A stretch of 64,000 nucleotides of DNA, taken from the NCBI GenBank assembly GCA_949752745.1, contig OX457028.1, forward strand, positions 28,174,645 through 28,238,644. The letters run 5' to 3'. The notes under the pieces were generated by a model. That model was not told where the DNA came from and did no database searches. It was given only the letters and a program-made list of their open reading frames with translations. The position numbers and the translations under genes are program-made. The DNA is from Protula sp. h YS-2021. Lineage: Eukaryota > Annelida > Polychaeta > Sabellida > Serpulidae. This document shows, one piece after another, positions 35,882-50,300 of this stretch; position 1 is the stretch's first letter, and each line of letters starts with the position of its first letter.

Positions 35882-38800
35882 CTCTCTGCATTCTATTAAA
35901 TTTCAAAGGTATATCACAAAATCACTTCTTAAGGAACAAACAATAGGAATGCTAGCTTCTGTTACCTATATTCGCTCAGTACCAGGAGTCTTAAGTGTTT
36001 CGACGACTGTGCATCTTAACTAGCCTTAAAATACTTGAGTAAAAAAGCAGACTTTCGGTGTGCTGTCGTCAAAGGCATCATACTTACTTCAACGCCTTAT
36101 ATCATCAGTCAGATGTACACCTAGTCAAACAATTCAAGAAATCAAAAGGCTTGTCTAAATAAGTTAACTAATACTCTAAAAGGATAATATTTAAATACAT
36201 TGTAAGTTTCAAAACCGTAAAAATTTTTAACATGTAGTCCATAATATTACTTGATCCACAGTCCTTAACATAATGTGGTAACAAACCACATAATGCAAAG
36301 GACCCTATCCAATCATTTTTTTATAATTAAGTTATAGCTCTCAACAAAATTTCGATGCAACGAAATGCCTTCAATGCAACGCATTTAATGAAGGCACATG
36401 AAAAGTTCGGAGTATGCTGCTTCAATACTGGCGTCTAAATAAAGTGTAAAATAATGGTATCACGTTTCGTGTATTGATCATAGCTTAATGCTGGAGATAC
36501 GTCAAAGAACGGGTATATTTAGGTACTACTTTAGCTACCTCATCTAAAAACATTATAATAATATACGCAATATATATCTGCAACATAAACCCTGAGACAC
36601 TTAAGACTCTCTGTATTCTATTAAACTTCCAAAGGCATATCACAAAATCACTTCTAAAGGAACAAACAATTGGAATGCTAGCTTCTGTTACCTATATTCG
36701 CTCAGTACCAGGAGTCTTAAGTGTTTCGACGACTGTGCATCTTAACTAGCCTTAAAATACTTGAGTAAAAAAGCAGACTTTCGGTGTGCTGTCGTCAAAG
36801 GCATCATACTTACTTCAACGCCTTATATCATCAGTCAGATGTACACCTAGTCAAACAATTCAAGAAATCAAAAGGCTTGTCTAAATAAGTTAACTAATAC
36901 TCTAAAAGGATAATATTTAAATACATTGTAAGTTTATAAACCGTAAAAATTTTTAACATGTAGTCCATAATCTTACTTGATCCACAGTCCTTAACATAAT
37001 GTGGTAACAAACCACATAATGCAAAGGACCCTATCCAATCATTTTTTTATAATTAAGTTATAGCTCTCAACAAAATTTCGATGCAACGAAATGCCTTTAA
37101 TGCAACGCATTTAATGAAGGCACATGAAAAGTTCGGAGTATGCTGCTTCAATACTGGCGTCTAAATAAAGTGTAAAATAATGGTATCACGTTTCGTGTAT
37201 TGATCATAGCTTAATGCTGGAGATACGTCAAAGAACGGGTATATTTAGGTACTACTTTAGCTACCTCATCTAAAAACATTATAATAATATACGCAATATA
37301 TATCTGCAACATAAACCCTGAGACACTTAAGACTCTCTGTATTCTATTAAACTTCCAAAGGCATATCGCAAAATCCCTTCTAAAGGAACAAACAATTGGA
37401 ATGCTAGCTTCTGTTACCTATATTCGCTCAGTACCAGGAGTCTTAAGTGTTTCGACTACTGTGCATCTTAACTAGCCTTAAAATACTTGAGTAAAAAAGC
37501 AGACTTTCGGTGTGCTGTCGTCAAAGGCATCATACTTACTTCAACGCCTTATATCATCAGTCAGGGGTACACCTAGTCAAACAATTCAAGAAATCAAAAG
37601 GCTTGTCTAAATAAGTTAACTAATACTCTAAAAGGATAATATTTAAATACATTGTAAGTTTCAAAACCGTAAAAATTTTTAACATGTAGTCCATAATCTT
37701 ACTTGATCCACAGTCCTTAACATAATGTGGTAACAAACCACATAATGCAAAGGACCCTATCCAATCATTTTTTTATAATTAAGTTATAGCTCTCAACAAA
37801 ATTTCGATGCAACGAAATGCCTTTAATGCAACGCATTTAATGAAGGCACATGAAAAGTTCGGAGTATGCTGCTTCAATACTGGCGTCTAAATAAAGTGTA
37901 AAATAATGGTATCACGTTTCGTGTATTGATCATAGCTTAATGCTGGAGATACGTCAAAGAACGGGTATATTTATGTACTACTTTAGCTACCTCATCTAAA
38001 AACATTATAATAATATACGCAATATATATCTGCAACATAAACCCTGAGACACTTAAGAATCTCTGTATTCTATTAAACTTCCAAAGGCATATCACAAAAT
38101 CACTTCTTAAGGAACAAACAATTGGAATGCGAGCTTCTGTTACCTATATTCGCTCAGTACCAGGAGTCTTAAGTGTTTCGACGACTGTGCGTCTTAACTA
38201 GCCTTAAAATATTTGAGTAAAAAAGCAGACTTTCGGTGTACTGTCGTCAAAGGCATCATTCTTACTTCAATGCCTTATATCATCAGTCAGATGTGCACCT
38301 AGTCAAACAAATGAAAAAATCAAAAGGCTTGTCTAAATAAGTTAAATAATACTCTAAAAGGATAATCTTTCAATAGATAGTAAGTTTCAAAACCGTAAAA
38401 ATGTTTAACATGTAGTACATGATATTACTTGATCCAAAGTCCTTAACATTATGTGGTAACAAACCACATAATGCAAAGGACCCTATCAAATCTTTAAAAT
38501 TCAGTTCGAGCTCTCGAAATAACATTCGTTATTTCCAAAGATATACAACAAAATCATTTCTTAGCGAAGAAATACTTTCCATGCTAGCTTCTGCTACCCA
38601 AATTTGCTCAGTACCAGGAGTCTCAAATGGTAGTATTGTTTGATATACAGCCCTTAACCTTATGTGGTAACAAACCACATAATGCAAAGGACCCTATCCA
38701 ATCATTTTTTTATAATTAAGTTAAAGCGCTCAAAAAACTTTCGATGCAACGAAATGCCTTTAATGCAACGCCTTTAGCGAAGGCACGTGAAAAGTTCGAA

Positions 38801-39731
38801 GTATGCTTCTTCAATACTGCCGCCTTAACAAAGTGTAAAATAATCATATTACTTTTGTGTATTGGGTCATAGTACCAGGAACTAGTACCAGCAAACTCAA
38901 GTGTTTCGACCATTGTGCACCTTAGCTAGCTTTAAAATACTTAAGTAGAAAAGCAGATTTCGGTGTACTGTCGTCAAAGACATCGCACTTATTCCAATGC
39001 CGTATATCATCAGTCAGGGCACACCTAGTCAAACAATTCAACAAATCCAATGGTATGTCTAAATAAATCAAATAATACCTCTAAAAAGATAATCTTTAAA
39101 TACATTGTAAGCATCAAAACCGTAAAAACGTTAAACTTGTAGTTCCTGATTTTATTTCATCCACAGTTTTCAACATTATGTGGTAACAACACCATATAAC
39201 GCAAGGACCCTATCAAATCTTTAAAATTCAGTTCGAGCTACCGAAATAATATCTATTATTTCCGAAGATATATAACAAAATTACTTATTTGTGAAGAAAT
39301 ACTTTGCATGCTACCTTCTGCTACCTAAATTTGGGCAGTATAGGAGTCTCAAGTGATGATTTCGCTTGATCTACAGTCCTTAGCCTTATGTGGTAACAAA
39401 CCACATAATGCATAGGACCCTATCCAATCTTTTTTATTTAAGTTATAGCTCTCTAAATAATTTCGACGCAATGAAATGCCTTTAATGCAACGCCTTTAAT
39501 GAAGGCACATGAAAAGTTCGAAGTATGCTACTTCAATAATGGCGTCTAAACAAAGTGTAAAATAATGATATCACGTTTCGAGTATTGGGTCATAGCCTAA
39601 TGCTGGAGATACGCCAAAGAACGGGTATATTTAGGTACTACTTTAGCTACTTACTTTAAAAACATTATTAAAATATACGCAATATATATCTACAACATAA
39701 ACCCTGAGACACTTAAGACTCTCTGTATTCT

Positions 39732-39979
39732 TATTGTATTGTATTGTGTTGTTCCTTAGATCCCTTTCAACTGCTATGGTCATGTCGGGATCCCCCTGCC
39801 ACATTATACTGAAATGGAGCATTCCAGCCCTCCTTCTAACCCTTACATGTGGAGTACCTCACAGGGTAGCAAGGAGGAGTCCCAATTTTAAAGTCTTAGG
39901 TATGACTCGACTGGGGTTTGAACCCATGATATTCCAGTCTCGAGGCGGACACTCTAACCACTAGGCCACCGAAGCTGGT
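39732..39979 (-). mobile_element. tRNA-derived SINE, array copy 5
   Basis: Same element, insertion site and length as 27008-27255. It shares the GATATTCCAG variant with copy 3 where most others read GATCTTCCAG. Confidence 0.85.
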
Positions 39980-40717
39980 CTCTCTGTATTCTATTAAATT
40001 CCAAAGGTATATCACAAAATCACTTCTTAAGGAACAAACAATAGGAATGCTAGCTTCTGTTACCTATATTCGCTCAGTACCAGGAGTCTTAAGTGTTTCG
40101 ACGACTGTGCATCTTAGCTAGCCTTAAAATACTTGAGTAAAAAAGCAGACTTTCGGTGTGCTGTCGTCAAAGGCATCATACTTACTTCAACGCCTTATAT
40201 CATCAGTCAGATGTACACCTAGTCAAACAATTCAAGAAATCAAAAGGCTTGTCTAAATAAGTTAACTAATACTCTAAAAGGATAATATTTAAATACATTG
40301 TAAGTTTCAAAACCGTAAAAATTTTTAACATGTAGTCCATAATATTACTTGATCCACAGTCCTTAACATAATGTGGTAACAAACCACATAATGCAAAGGA
40401 CCCTATCCAATCATTTTTTTATAATTAAGTTATAGCTCTCAACAAAATTTCGATGCAACGAAATGCCTTTAATGCAACGCATTTAATGAAGGCACATGAA
40501 AAGTTCGAAGTATGCTACTTCAATACTGGCGTCTAAATAAAGTGTAAAATAATGGTATCACGTTTCGTGTATTGATCATAGCTTAATGCTGGAGATACGT
40601 CAAAGAACGGGTATATTTAGGTACTACTTTAGCTACCTCATCTAAAAACATTATAATAATATACGCAATATATATCTACAACATAAACCCTGAGACACTT
40701 AAGACTCTCTGTATTCT

Positions 40718-40965
40718 TATTGTATTGTATTGTGTTGTTCCTTAGATCCCTTTCAACTGCTATGGTCATGTCGGGATCCCCCTGCCACATTATACTGAAA
40801 TGGGGCATTCCAGCCCTCCTTCTAACCCTTACATGTGGAGTACCTCACAGGGTAGCAAGGAGGAGTCCCAATTTTAAAGTCTTAGGTATGACTCGACTGG
40901 GGTTTGAACCCATGATCTTCCAGTCTCGAGGCGGACACTCTAACCACTAGGCCACCGAAGCTGGT
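40718..40965 (-). mobile_element. tRNA-derived SINE, array copy 6
   Basis: Same element, insertion site and length as 27008-27255. It carries the CTCTCTGCATTCT head-side flank shared with copy 4. It lies under 1 kb from copy 5, so the array was rearranged after the insertion. Confidence 0.85.
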
Positions 40966-42050
40966 CTCTCTGCATTCTATTAAATTTCAAAGGTATATCA
41001 CAAAATCATTTCTTAAGGAACAAACAATAGGAATGCTAGCTTCTGTTACCTATATTCGCTCAGTACCAGGAGTCTTAAGTGTTTCGACGACTGTGCATCT
41101 TAACTAGCCTTAAAATACTTGAGTAAAAAAGCAGACTTTCGGTGTGCTGTCGTCAAAGGCATCATACTTACTTCAACGCCTTATATCATCAGTCAGGGGT
41201 ACACCTAGTCAAACAATTCAAGAAATCAAAAGGCTTGTCTAAATAAGTTAACTAATACTCTAAAAGGATAATATTTAAATACATTGTAAGTTTCAAAACC
41301 GTAAAAATTTTTAACATGTAGTCCATAATATTACTTGATCCACAGTCCTTAACATAATGTGGTAACAAACCACATAATGCAAAGGACCCTATCCAATCAT
41401 TTTTTTATAATTAAGTTATAGCTCTCAACAAAATTTTGATGCAAAGAAATGCCTTTAATGCAATGCATTTAATGAAGGCACATGAAAAGTTCGGAGTATG
41501 CTGCTTCAATACTGGCGTCTAAATAAAGTGTAAAATAATGGTATCACGTTTCGTGTATTGATCATAGCTTAATGCTGGAGATACGTCAAAGAACGGGTCT
41601 ATTTAGGTCCTACTTTAGCTACCTCATCTAAAAACATTATAATAATATACGCAATATATATCTGCAACATAAACCCTGAGACACTTAAGACTCTCTGTAT
41701 TCTATTAAACTTCCAAAGGTACATCACAAAATAACTTCTAAAGGAACAAACAATTGGAATGCTAGCTTCTGTTACCTATATTCGCTCAGTACCAGAAGTC
41801 TTAAGTGTTTCGACGACTGTGCGTCTTAACTAGCCTTAAAATATTTGAGTAAAAAAGCAGACTTTCGGTGTACTGTCGTCAAAGGCATCAATCTTACTCC
41901 AATGCCTTATATCATCAGTCAGATGTACACCTAGTCAAACAAATAAAAAAATCAAAAGGCTTGTCTAAATAAGTTAAATAATACTCTAAAAGGATAATCT
42001 TTCAATAGATAGTAAGTTTCAAAACCGTAAAAATGCTTAACATGTAGTAC

Positions 42051-45000
42051 ATGATATTACTTGATCCACAGTCCTTAACATTATGTGGTAACAAAACACA
42101 TCATGCAAAGGACCCTATCAAATCTTTAAAATTCAGTTCGAGCTCTCGAAATAACATTCGTTATTTCCAAAGATATACAACAAAATCATTTCTTAGCGAA
42201 GAAATACTTTCCCTGCTAGCTTCTGCTACCCAAATTTGCTCAGTACCAGGAGTCTCAAATGGTAGTATTGTTTGATATACAGCCCTTAACCTTATGTGGT
42301 AACAAACCACATAATGCAAAGGACCCTATCCAATCATTTTTTTATAATTAAATTAAAGCGCTCAAAAAACTTTCGATGCAACGAAATGTCCTTAATGCAA
42401 CGCCTTTAGCGAAGGCACGTGAAAAGTTCGAAGTATGCTTCTTCAATACTGCCGCCTTAACAAAGTGTAAAATAATCATATTACTTTTGTGTATTGGGTC
42501 ATAGTACCAGGAACTAGTACCAGCAAACTCAAGTGTTTCGACCATTGTGCACCTTAGCTAGCTTTAAAATACTTAAGTAGAAAAGCAGATTTCGGTGTAC
42601 TGTCGTCAAAGACATCATACTTATTCCAATGCCGTATATCATCAGTCAGGGCACACCTAGTCAAACAATTCAACAAATCCAATGGTATGTCTAAGTAAAT
42701 CAAATAATACCTCTAAAAAGATAATCTTTAAATATATTGTAAGCATCAAAACCGTAAAAACGTTTAACTTGTAGTTCCTGATATTATTTCATCCACAGTT
42801 TTCAACATTATGTGGCAACAAAACCATATAACGCAAGGACCCTATCAAATCTTTAAAATTCAGTTCGAGCTGCCGAAATAATATCTATTATTTCCGAAGA
42901 TATATAACAAAATTACTTATTTGTGAAGAAATACTTTGCATGCTACCTTCTGCTACCTAAATTTGGGCAGTATAGGAGTCTCAAGTGATGATTTCGCTTG
43001 ATCTGCAGTCCTTAACCTTATGTGGTAACAAACCACATAATGCAAAGGACCCTATCCAATCTTTTTTAATTAAGTTATAGCTCTCTAAATAATTTCGACG
43101 CAATGAAATGCCTTTAATGCAATGCCTTTAATGAAGGCACATGAAAAGTTCGACGTATGCTACTTCAATAATGGCGTCTAAACAAAGTGTAATATAATGA
43201 TATCACGTTTCGAGTATTGGGTCATAGCTTAATGCCGGAGATACGTCAAAGAACGGGTATATTTAGGTACTACTTTAGCTACTTAATTTAAAAACATTAT
43301 TAAAATATACGCAATATATATCTGCAACATAAACCCTGAGACACTTAAGATTCTGTATTCTATTAAAATTCAAAAGGTATATCACAAAATCACTTCTAAA
43401 GGAATAAACAGTATGAATGCTAGCTTCTGTTACCTATATTCGCTCTGTACAAGGAGTGTTAAGTGTTTGGACGACTGTGCATCTTAACTAGCCTTAAAAT
43501 ACTTGAGTAAAAAAGCAGACTTTCGGTGTACTGTCGTCAAAGGCATCATACTTACTCCAGTGCCTTATATCATCAGTCAGGGATACACTTAGTCAAACAA
43601 TTCAAAAAATCAAAAGGCTTGTCTAAATAAACTAAATAATATTCTAAAAGGTAACAAACCACATAATGCAAAGGACCCTATCCAATCTTTTTTATAATTA
43701 AGTTATAGCTCTCTTAATAATTTCGACGCAATGAAATGCCTTTAATGCAACGCCTTTAATGAAGGCACATGAAAAGTTCGAAGTATGCTACTTCAATACT
43801 GGCGTCTAAACAAAGTGTAAAATAATGATATCACGTTTCGAGTATTGGGTCATAGCTTAATGCCAGAGATACGTCAAAGAACGGGTATATTTAGGTACTA
43901 CTTTAGCTACCTAATTTAAAAACATTATTAAAATATACGCAATATATATCTGCAACATAAACCCTGAGACACTTAAGACTCTCTGTATTCTATAAAAATT
44001 CCAAAGGTACATCACAAAATCACTTCTAAAGGAACAAACAATTTGAATGCTAGGTTCTGTTACCTATATTCGCTCAGTACTAGGAGTCTTAAGTGTTTCA
44101 ACGACTGTGCATCTTAACTAGCCTTAAAATACTTGGGTAAAAAAGCAGACTTTCGGTGTACTGTCGTCAAAGGCATCATACTTACTCCAATGCCTTATAT
44201 CATCAGTCAGGGGTACATCGAGCCAAACAAATCAAAAAATCAAAAGGCTTGTCTAAATAAGTTAAATAATACTCGAAAAGGATAATCTTTAAAAACATTA
44301 TAAGTTTCAAAACCGTAAAAATGCTTAACATGTAGTACATGATATTACTTGATCCACAGTCCTCAACATAATGTGGTAACAAACCACATAATGCAAAGGA
44401 CCCTATCCAATCATTTTTTTATAATTAAGTTATAGCTCTCAACAAAATTTCGATGCAACGAAATGCCTTTAATGCAACGCATTTAATGAAGGCACATGAA
44501 AAGTTCGAAGTATGCTACTTCAATAATGGCGTCTAAATAAAGTGTAAAATAATGGTATCACGTTTCGTGTATTGATCATAGCTTAATGCTGGAGATACGT
44601 CAAAGAACGGGTATATTTAGGTACTACTTTAGCTACCTCATCTAAAAACATTATAATAATATACGCAATATATATCTGCAACATAAACCCTGAGACACTT
44701 AAGACTCTCTGTATTCTATTAAACTTCCAAAGGCATATCACTAATCACTTCTAAAGGAACAAACAATTGGAATGCGAGCTTCTGTTACCTATATTCGCTC
44801 AGTACCAGGAGTTTTAAGTGTTTCGAAGACTGTGCCTCTTAACTAGCCTTAAAATATTTGAGTAAAAAAGCAGACTTTCGGTGTACTGTCGTCAAAGGCA
44901 TCATTCTTACTCCAATGCCTTATATCATCAGTCAGATGTACACCTAGTCAAACAAATGAAAAAATCAAAAGGCTTGTCTAAATAAGTTAAATAATACTCT

Positions 45001-47350
45001 AAAAGGATAATCTTTCAATAGATAGTAAGTTTCAAAACCGTAAAAATGCTTAACATGTAGTACATGATATTACTTGATCCACAGTCCTTAACACTATGTC
45101 GTAACAAACCACATAATGCAAAGGACGCTATCAAATCTTTAAAATTCAGTTCAAGCTCTCGAAAGAACATTCGTTATTTCCAAAGATATACAACAAAATC
45201 ATTTCTTAGCGAAGAAATACTTTCCATGCTAGCTTCTGCTACCCAAATTTGCTGAGTACCAGGAGTCTCAAATGGTAGTATTTTTTTATATACAGCCCTT
45301 AATCTTATGTGGTAACAAACCACATAATGCAAAGGACCTATCCAATCATTTTTTTTATAATTAAATTAAAGCGCTCAAAAAACTTTCGATGCAACGAAAT
45401 GCCTTTAATGCAACGCCTTTAGCGAAGGCACGTGAAAAGTTCGAAGTATGCATCTTCAATACTGCCGCCTTAACAAAGTGTAAAATAATCATATTACTTT
45501 TGTGTATTGGGACATAGTACCAGGAACTAGTACCAGCAAACTCAAGTGTTTCAACCATTGTGCATCTTAGCTAGCTTTAAAATACTTAAGTAGAAAAGCA
45601 GATTTCGGTGTACTGTCGTCAAAGACATCATACTTATTCCAATGCCGTATATCATCAGTCAGGGCACACCTAGTCAAACAATTCAACAAATCCAACGGTG
45701 TGTCTAAATAAATCAAATAATACCTCTAAAAAGATAATCTTTAAATACATTGTAAGCATCAAAACCGTGAAAACGTTTAACTTGTAGTTCCTGATATTAT
45801 TTCATCCACAGTTTTCAACATTATGTGGTAACAAAACAATATAACGCAAGGACCCTATCAAATCTTTAAAATTCAGTTCGAGCTGCCGAAATAATATCTA
45901 TTATTTCCGAAGATATATAACAAAATTACTTATTTGTGAAGAAATACTTTGCATGCTACCTTCTGCTACCTAAATTTGGGCAGTATAGGAGTCTCACGTG
46001 ATGATTTCGCTTGATCTGCAGTCCTTAACCTTATGTGGTAACAAACCACATAATGCAAAGGACCCTATCCAATCTTTTTTAATTAAGTTATAGCTCTCTA
46101 AATAATTTCGACGCAATGAAATGCCTTTAATGCAATGCCTTTAATGAAGGCACATGAAAAGTTCGACGTATGCTACTTCAATAATGGCGTCTAAACAAAG
46201 TGTAATATAATGATATCACGTTTCGAGTATTGGGTCATAGCTTAATGCCGGAGATACGTCAAAGAACGGGTATATTTAGGTACTACTTTAGCTACTTAAT
46301 TTAAAAACATTATTAAAATATACGCAATATATATCTGCAACATAAACCCTGAGACACTTAAGATTCTGTATTCTATTAAAATTCAAAAGGTATATCACAA
46401 AATCACTTCTAAAGGAATAAACAGTATGAATGCTAGCTTCTGTTACCTATATTCGCTCTGTACAAGGAGTGTTAAGTGTTTGGACGACTGTGCATCTTAA
46501 CTAGCCTTAAAATACTTGAGTAAAAAAGCAGACTTTCGGTGTACTGTCGTCAAAGGCATCATACTTACTCCAGTGCCTTATATCATCAGTCAGGGATACA
46601 CTTAGTCAAACAATTCAAAAAATCAAAAGGCTTGTCTAAATAAATTAAATAATATTCTAAAAGGTAACAAACCACATAATGCAAAGGACCCTATCCAATC
46701 TTTTTTATAATTAAGTTATAGCTCTCTTAATAATTTCGACGCAATGAAATGCCTTTAATGCAACGCCTTTAATGAAGGCACATGAAAAGTTCGAAGTATG
46801 CTACTTCAATACTGGCGTCTAAACAAAGTGTAAAATAATGATATCACGTTTCGAGTATTGGGTCATAGCTTAATGCCAGAGATACGTCAAAGAACGGGTA
46901 TATTTAGGTACTACTTTAGCTACCTAATTTAAAAACATTATTAAAATATACGCAATATATATCTGCAACATAAACCCTGAGACACTTAAGACTCTCTGTA
47001 TTCTATAAAAATTCCAAAGGTACATCACAAAATCACTTCTAAAGGAACAAACAATTTGAATGCTAGGTTCTGTTACCTATATTCGCTCAGTACTAGGAGT
47101 CTTAAGTGTTTCAACGACTGTGCATCTTAACTAGCCTTAAAATACTTGGGTAAAAAAGCAGACTTTCGGTGTACTGTCGTCAAAGGCATCATACTTACTC
47201 CAATGCCTTATATCATCAGTCAGGGGTACATCGAGCCAAACAAATCAAAAAATCAAAAGGCTTGTCTAAATAAGTTAAATAATACTCGAAAAGGATAATC
47301 TTTAAAAACATTATAAGTTTCAAAACCGTAAAAATGCTTAACATGTAGTA
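42051..47350 (+). repeat. Recent 3.01-kb duplication inside the array
   Basis: Segments from about 42051 and from about 45064 match closely at a constant offset of 3013 bp, including shared rare variants (GCAATGCC for GCAACGCC, TTTGGACGAC, a unit shortened at TTCTAAAAGGTAACAAACC). The match runs to about 44340 and 47345. It is an amplification step larger than one higher-order unit. Confidence 0.8.
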
Positions 47351-50300
47351 CATGATATTACTTGATCCACAGTCCTTAACACTATGTCGTAACAAACCAC
47401 ATAATGCAAAGGACCCTATCAAATCTTTAAAATTCAGTTCGAGCTCTCGAAATAACATTTGTTATTTCCAAAGATATACAACAAAATCATTTCTTAGCGA
47501 AGAAATACTTTCCATGCTAGCTTCTGCTACCCAAATTTGCTCAGTACCAGGAGTCTCAAATGGTAGTATTGTTTGATATACAGCCCTTAACCTTATGTGG
47601 TAACAAACCACATAATGCAAAGGACCCTATCCAATCTTTTTTATAATTAAGTTATAGCTCTCTAAATAATTTCGACGCAATGAAATGCCTTTAATGCAAC
47701 GCCTTTAATGAAGGCACATGAAAAGTTCGAAGTATGCTACTTCAATACTGGCGTCTAAACAAAGTGTAAAATAATGATATCACGTTTCGAGTATTGGGTC
47801 ATAGCTTAATGCCGGAGATACGTCAAAGAACGGGTATATTTAGGTACTACTTTAGCTACCTAATTTAAAAGCATTATTAAAATATACGCAATATATATCT
47901 GCAACATAAACCCTGAGACACTTAAGACTCTCTATATTCTATAAAAATTCCAAAGGTACATCACAAATCACTTCTAAAGGAACAAACAATTTGAATGCTA
48001 GCTTCTGTTACCTATATTCGCTCTGTACCAGGAGTCTTAAGTGTTTCGACGACTGTGCATCTTAACTAGCCTTAAAATACTTGGGTAAAAAAGCAGACTT
48101 TCGGTGTACTGTCGTCAAAGGCATCATACTTACTCCAATGCCTTATATCATCAGTCAAGGGTACACCTAGCCAAACAAATCAAAAAATCAAAAGGCTTGT
48201 CTAAATAAGTTAAATAATACTCGAAAAGGATAATCTTTTAAAACATTATAAGTTTCAAAACCGTAAAAATGTTTAACATGTAGTACATGATATTACTTGA
48301 TCCACAGTCCTTAACACTATGTCGTAACAAACCACATAATGCAAAGGACCCTATCAAATCTTTAAAATTCAGTTCGAGCTCTCGAAATAACATTTATTAT
48401 TTCCAAAGATATACAACAAAATCATTTCTTAGCGAAGAAATACTTTCCATGCTAGCTTCTGCTACCCAAATTTGCTCAGTACCAGGAGTCTCAAATGGTA
48501 GTATTGTTTGATATACAGCCCTTAACCTTATGTGGTAACAAACCACATAATGCAAAGGACCCTATCCAATCATTTTGACCCTATCAAATCTTTAAAATTA
48601 AGTTCGAGCTCTCGAAATAACATTTGTTATTTCCAAAGATATACAGCCCTTAACCTTATGCGGTAACAAACCACATAATGCAAAGGACCCTATCCAATCA
48701 TTTTGACCCTATCAAATCTTTAAAATTCAGTTCGAGCTCTCGAAATAACATTTGTTATTTCCAAAGATATACAACAAAATCATTTCTTAGCGAAGAAATA
48801 CTTTCCATGCTAGCTTCTGCTACCCAAATTTGCTCAGTACCAGGAGTCTCAAATGGTAGTATTGTTTGATATACAGCCCTTAACCTTATGTGGCAACAAA
48901 CCACATAATGCAAAGGACCCTATCCAATCATTTTTTTATAATTAAATTAAAGCGCTCAAAAAACTTTCGATGCAACGAAATGCCTTTAATGCAACGCCTT
49001 TAGCGAAGGCACGTGAAAAGTTCGAAGTATTCTACTTCAATACTGCCGCCTTAACAAAGTGTAAAATAATCATATTACTTTTGTGTATTGGGTCATAGTA
49101 CCAGGAACTAGTACCAGCAAACTCAAGCGTTTCGACCATTGTGCATCTTAGCTAGCTTTAAAATACTTAAGTAGAAAAGCAGATTTCGGTCTACTGTCGT
49201 GACATCATACTTATTCCAATGCCGTATGTCATCAGTCACGGTTACACCTAGTCAAACAATTCAACAAAATCCAACGGTGTGTCTGCATAAATCAAATAAT
49301 ACCTCTAAAAAGATAATCTTTAAATACATTGTAAGTATCAAAACCGCAAAAATGCTTAACTTGTAGTTCCTGATATTATTTCATCCAGTTCTCAACATTA
49401 TGTGGTAACAAAACCATATAACGCAAGGACCCTATCAAATCTTTAAAATTCAGTTCGAGCTGCCGAAATAATATCTATTATTTCCGAAGATATATAACAA
49501 AATTACTTATTTGTGAAGAAATACTTTGCATGCTACCATCTGCTACCTAAATTTGGGCAGTATAGGAGTCTGAAGTGATGATTTCGCTTGATCTACAGTC
49601 CTTAACCTTATGTGGTAACAAACCACATAATGCAAAGGACCCTATCCAATCTTTCTAATAATAAAGTTATAGCTCTCTAAATAATTTCGACGCAATGAAA
49701 TGCCTTTAATGCAACGCCTTTAATGAAGGCACATGAAAAGTTCGAAGTATGCTACTTCAATACTGGCGTCTAAACAAAGTGTAAAATAATGATATCACGT
49801 TTCGAGTATTGGGTCATAGCTTAATGCCGGAGATACGTCAAAGAACGGGTATATTTAGGTACTACTTTAGCTACCTAATTTAAAAACATTTTTATAATAT
49901 ACACAATATGTATCTGCAACATAAACCCTGAGACACTTAAGACTCTCTGTATTCTGTAAAAATTCCAAAGGCATATCACAAAATCACTTCTAAAGGAACA
50001 AACAATTTGAATGCTAGCTTCTGTTACCTATATTCGCTCTGTACCAGGAGTCTTAACTGTGTGCATCTTAACTAGCCTTAAAATACTTGGGTAAAAAAGC
50101 AGACTTTCGGTGTACTGTCGTCAAAGGCATCATACTTACTCCAATGCCTTATATCATCAGTCAGGGGTACACCTAGTCAAACAATTCAAAAAATCAAAAG
50201 GCTTGTCTAAATAAATTAAATAATACTCTAAAAAGAAAATGTTTAAATACATTGTAAGTTTCAAAACAGTAAAAATGTTCAACATGTAGTCCATGATATT

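Noticed and set aside
20748..48869. Recurring 60-80 aa open frames starting M-I-L-L-D-P (plus) and M-V-E-T-L-E-F-A (minus)
   Set aside because: They follow the satellite period exactly, occur on both strands, and have no domain, splice or codon signal. They are by-products of the repeat.
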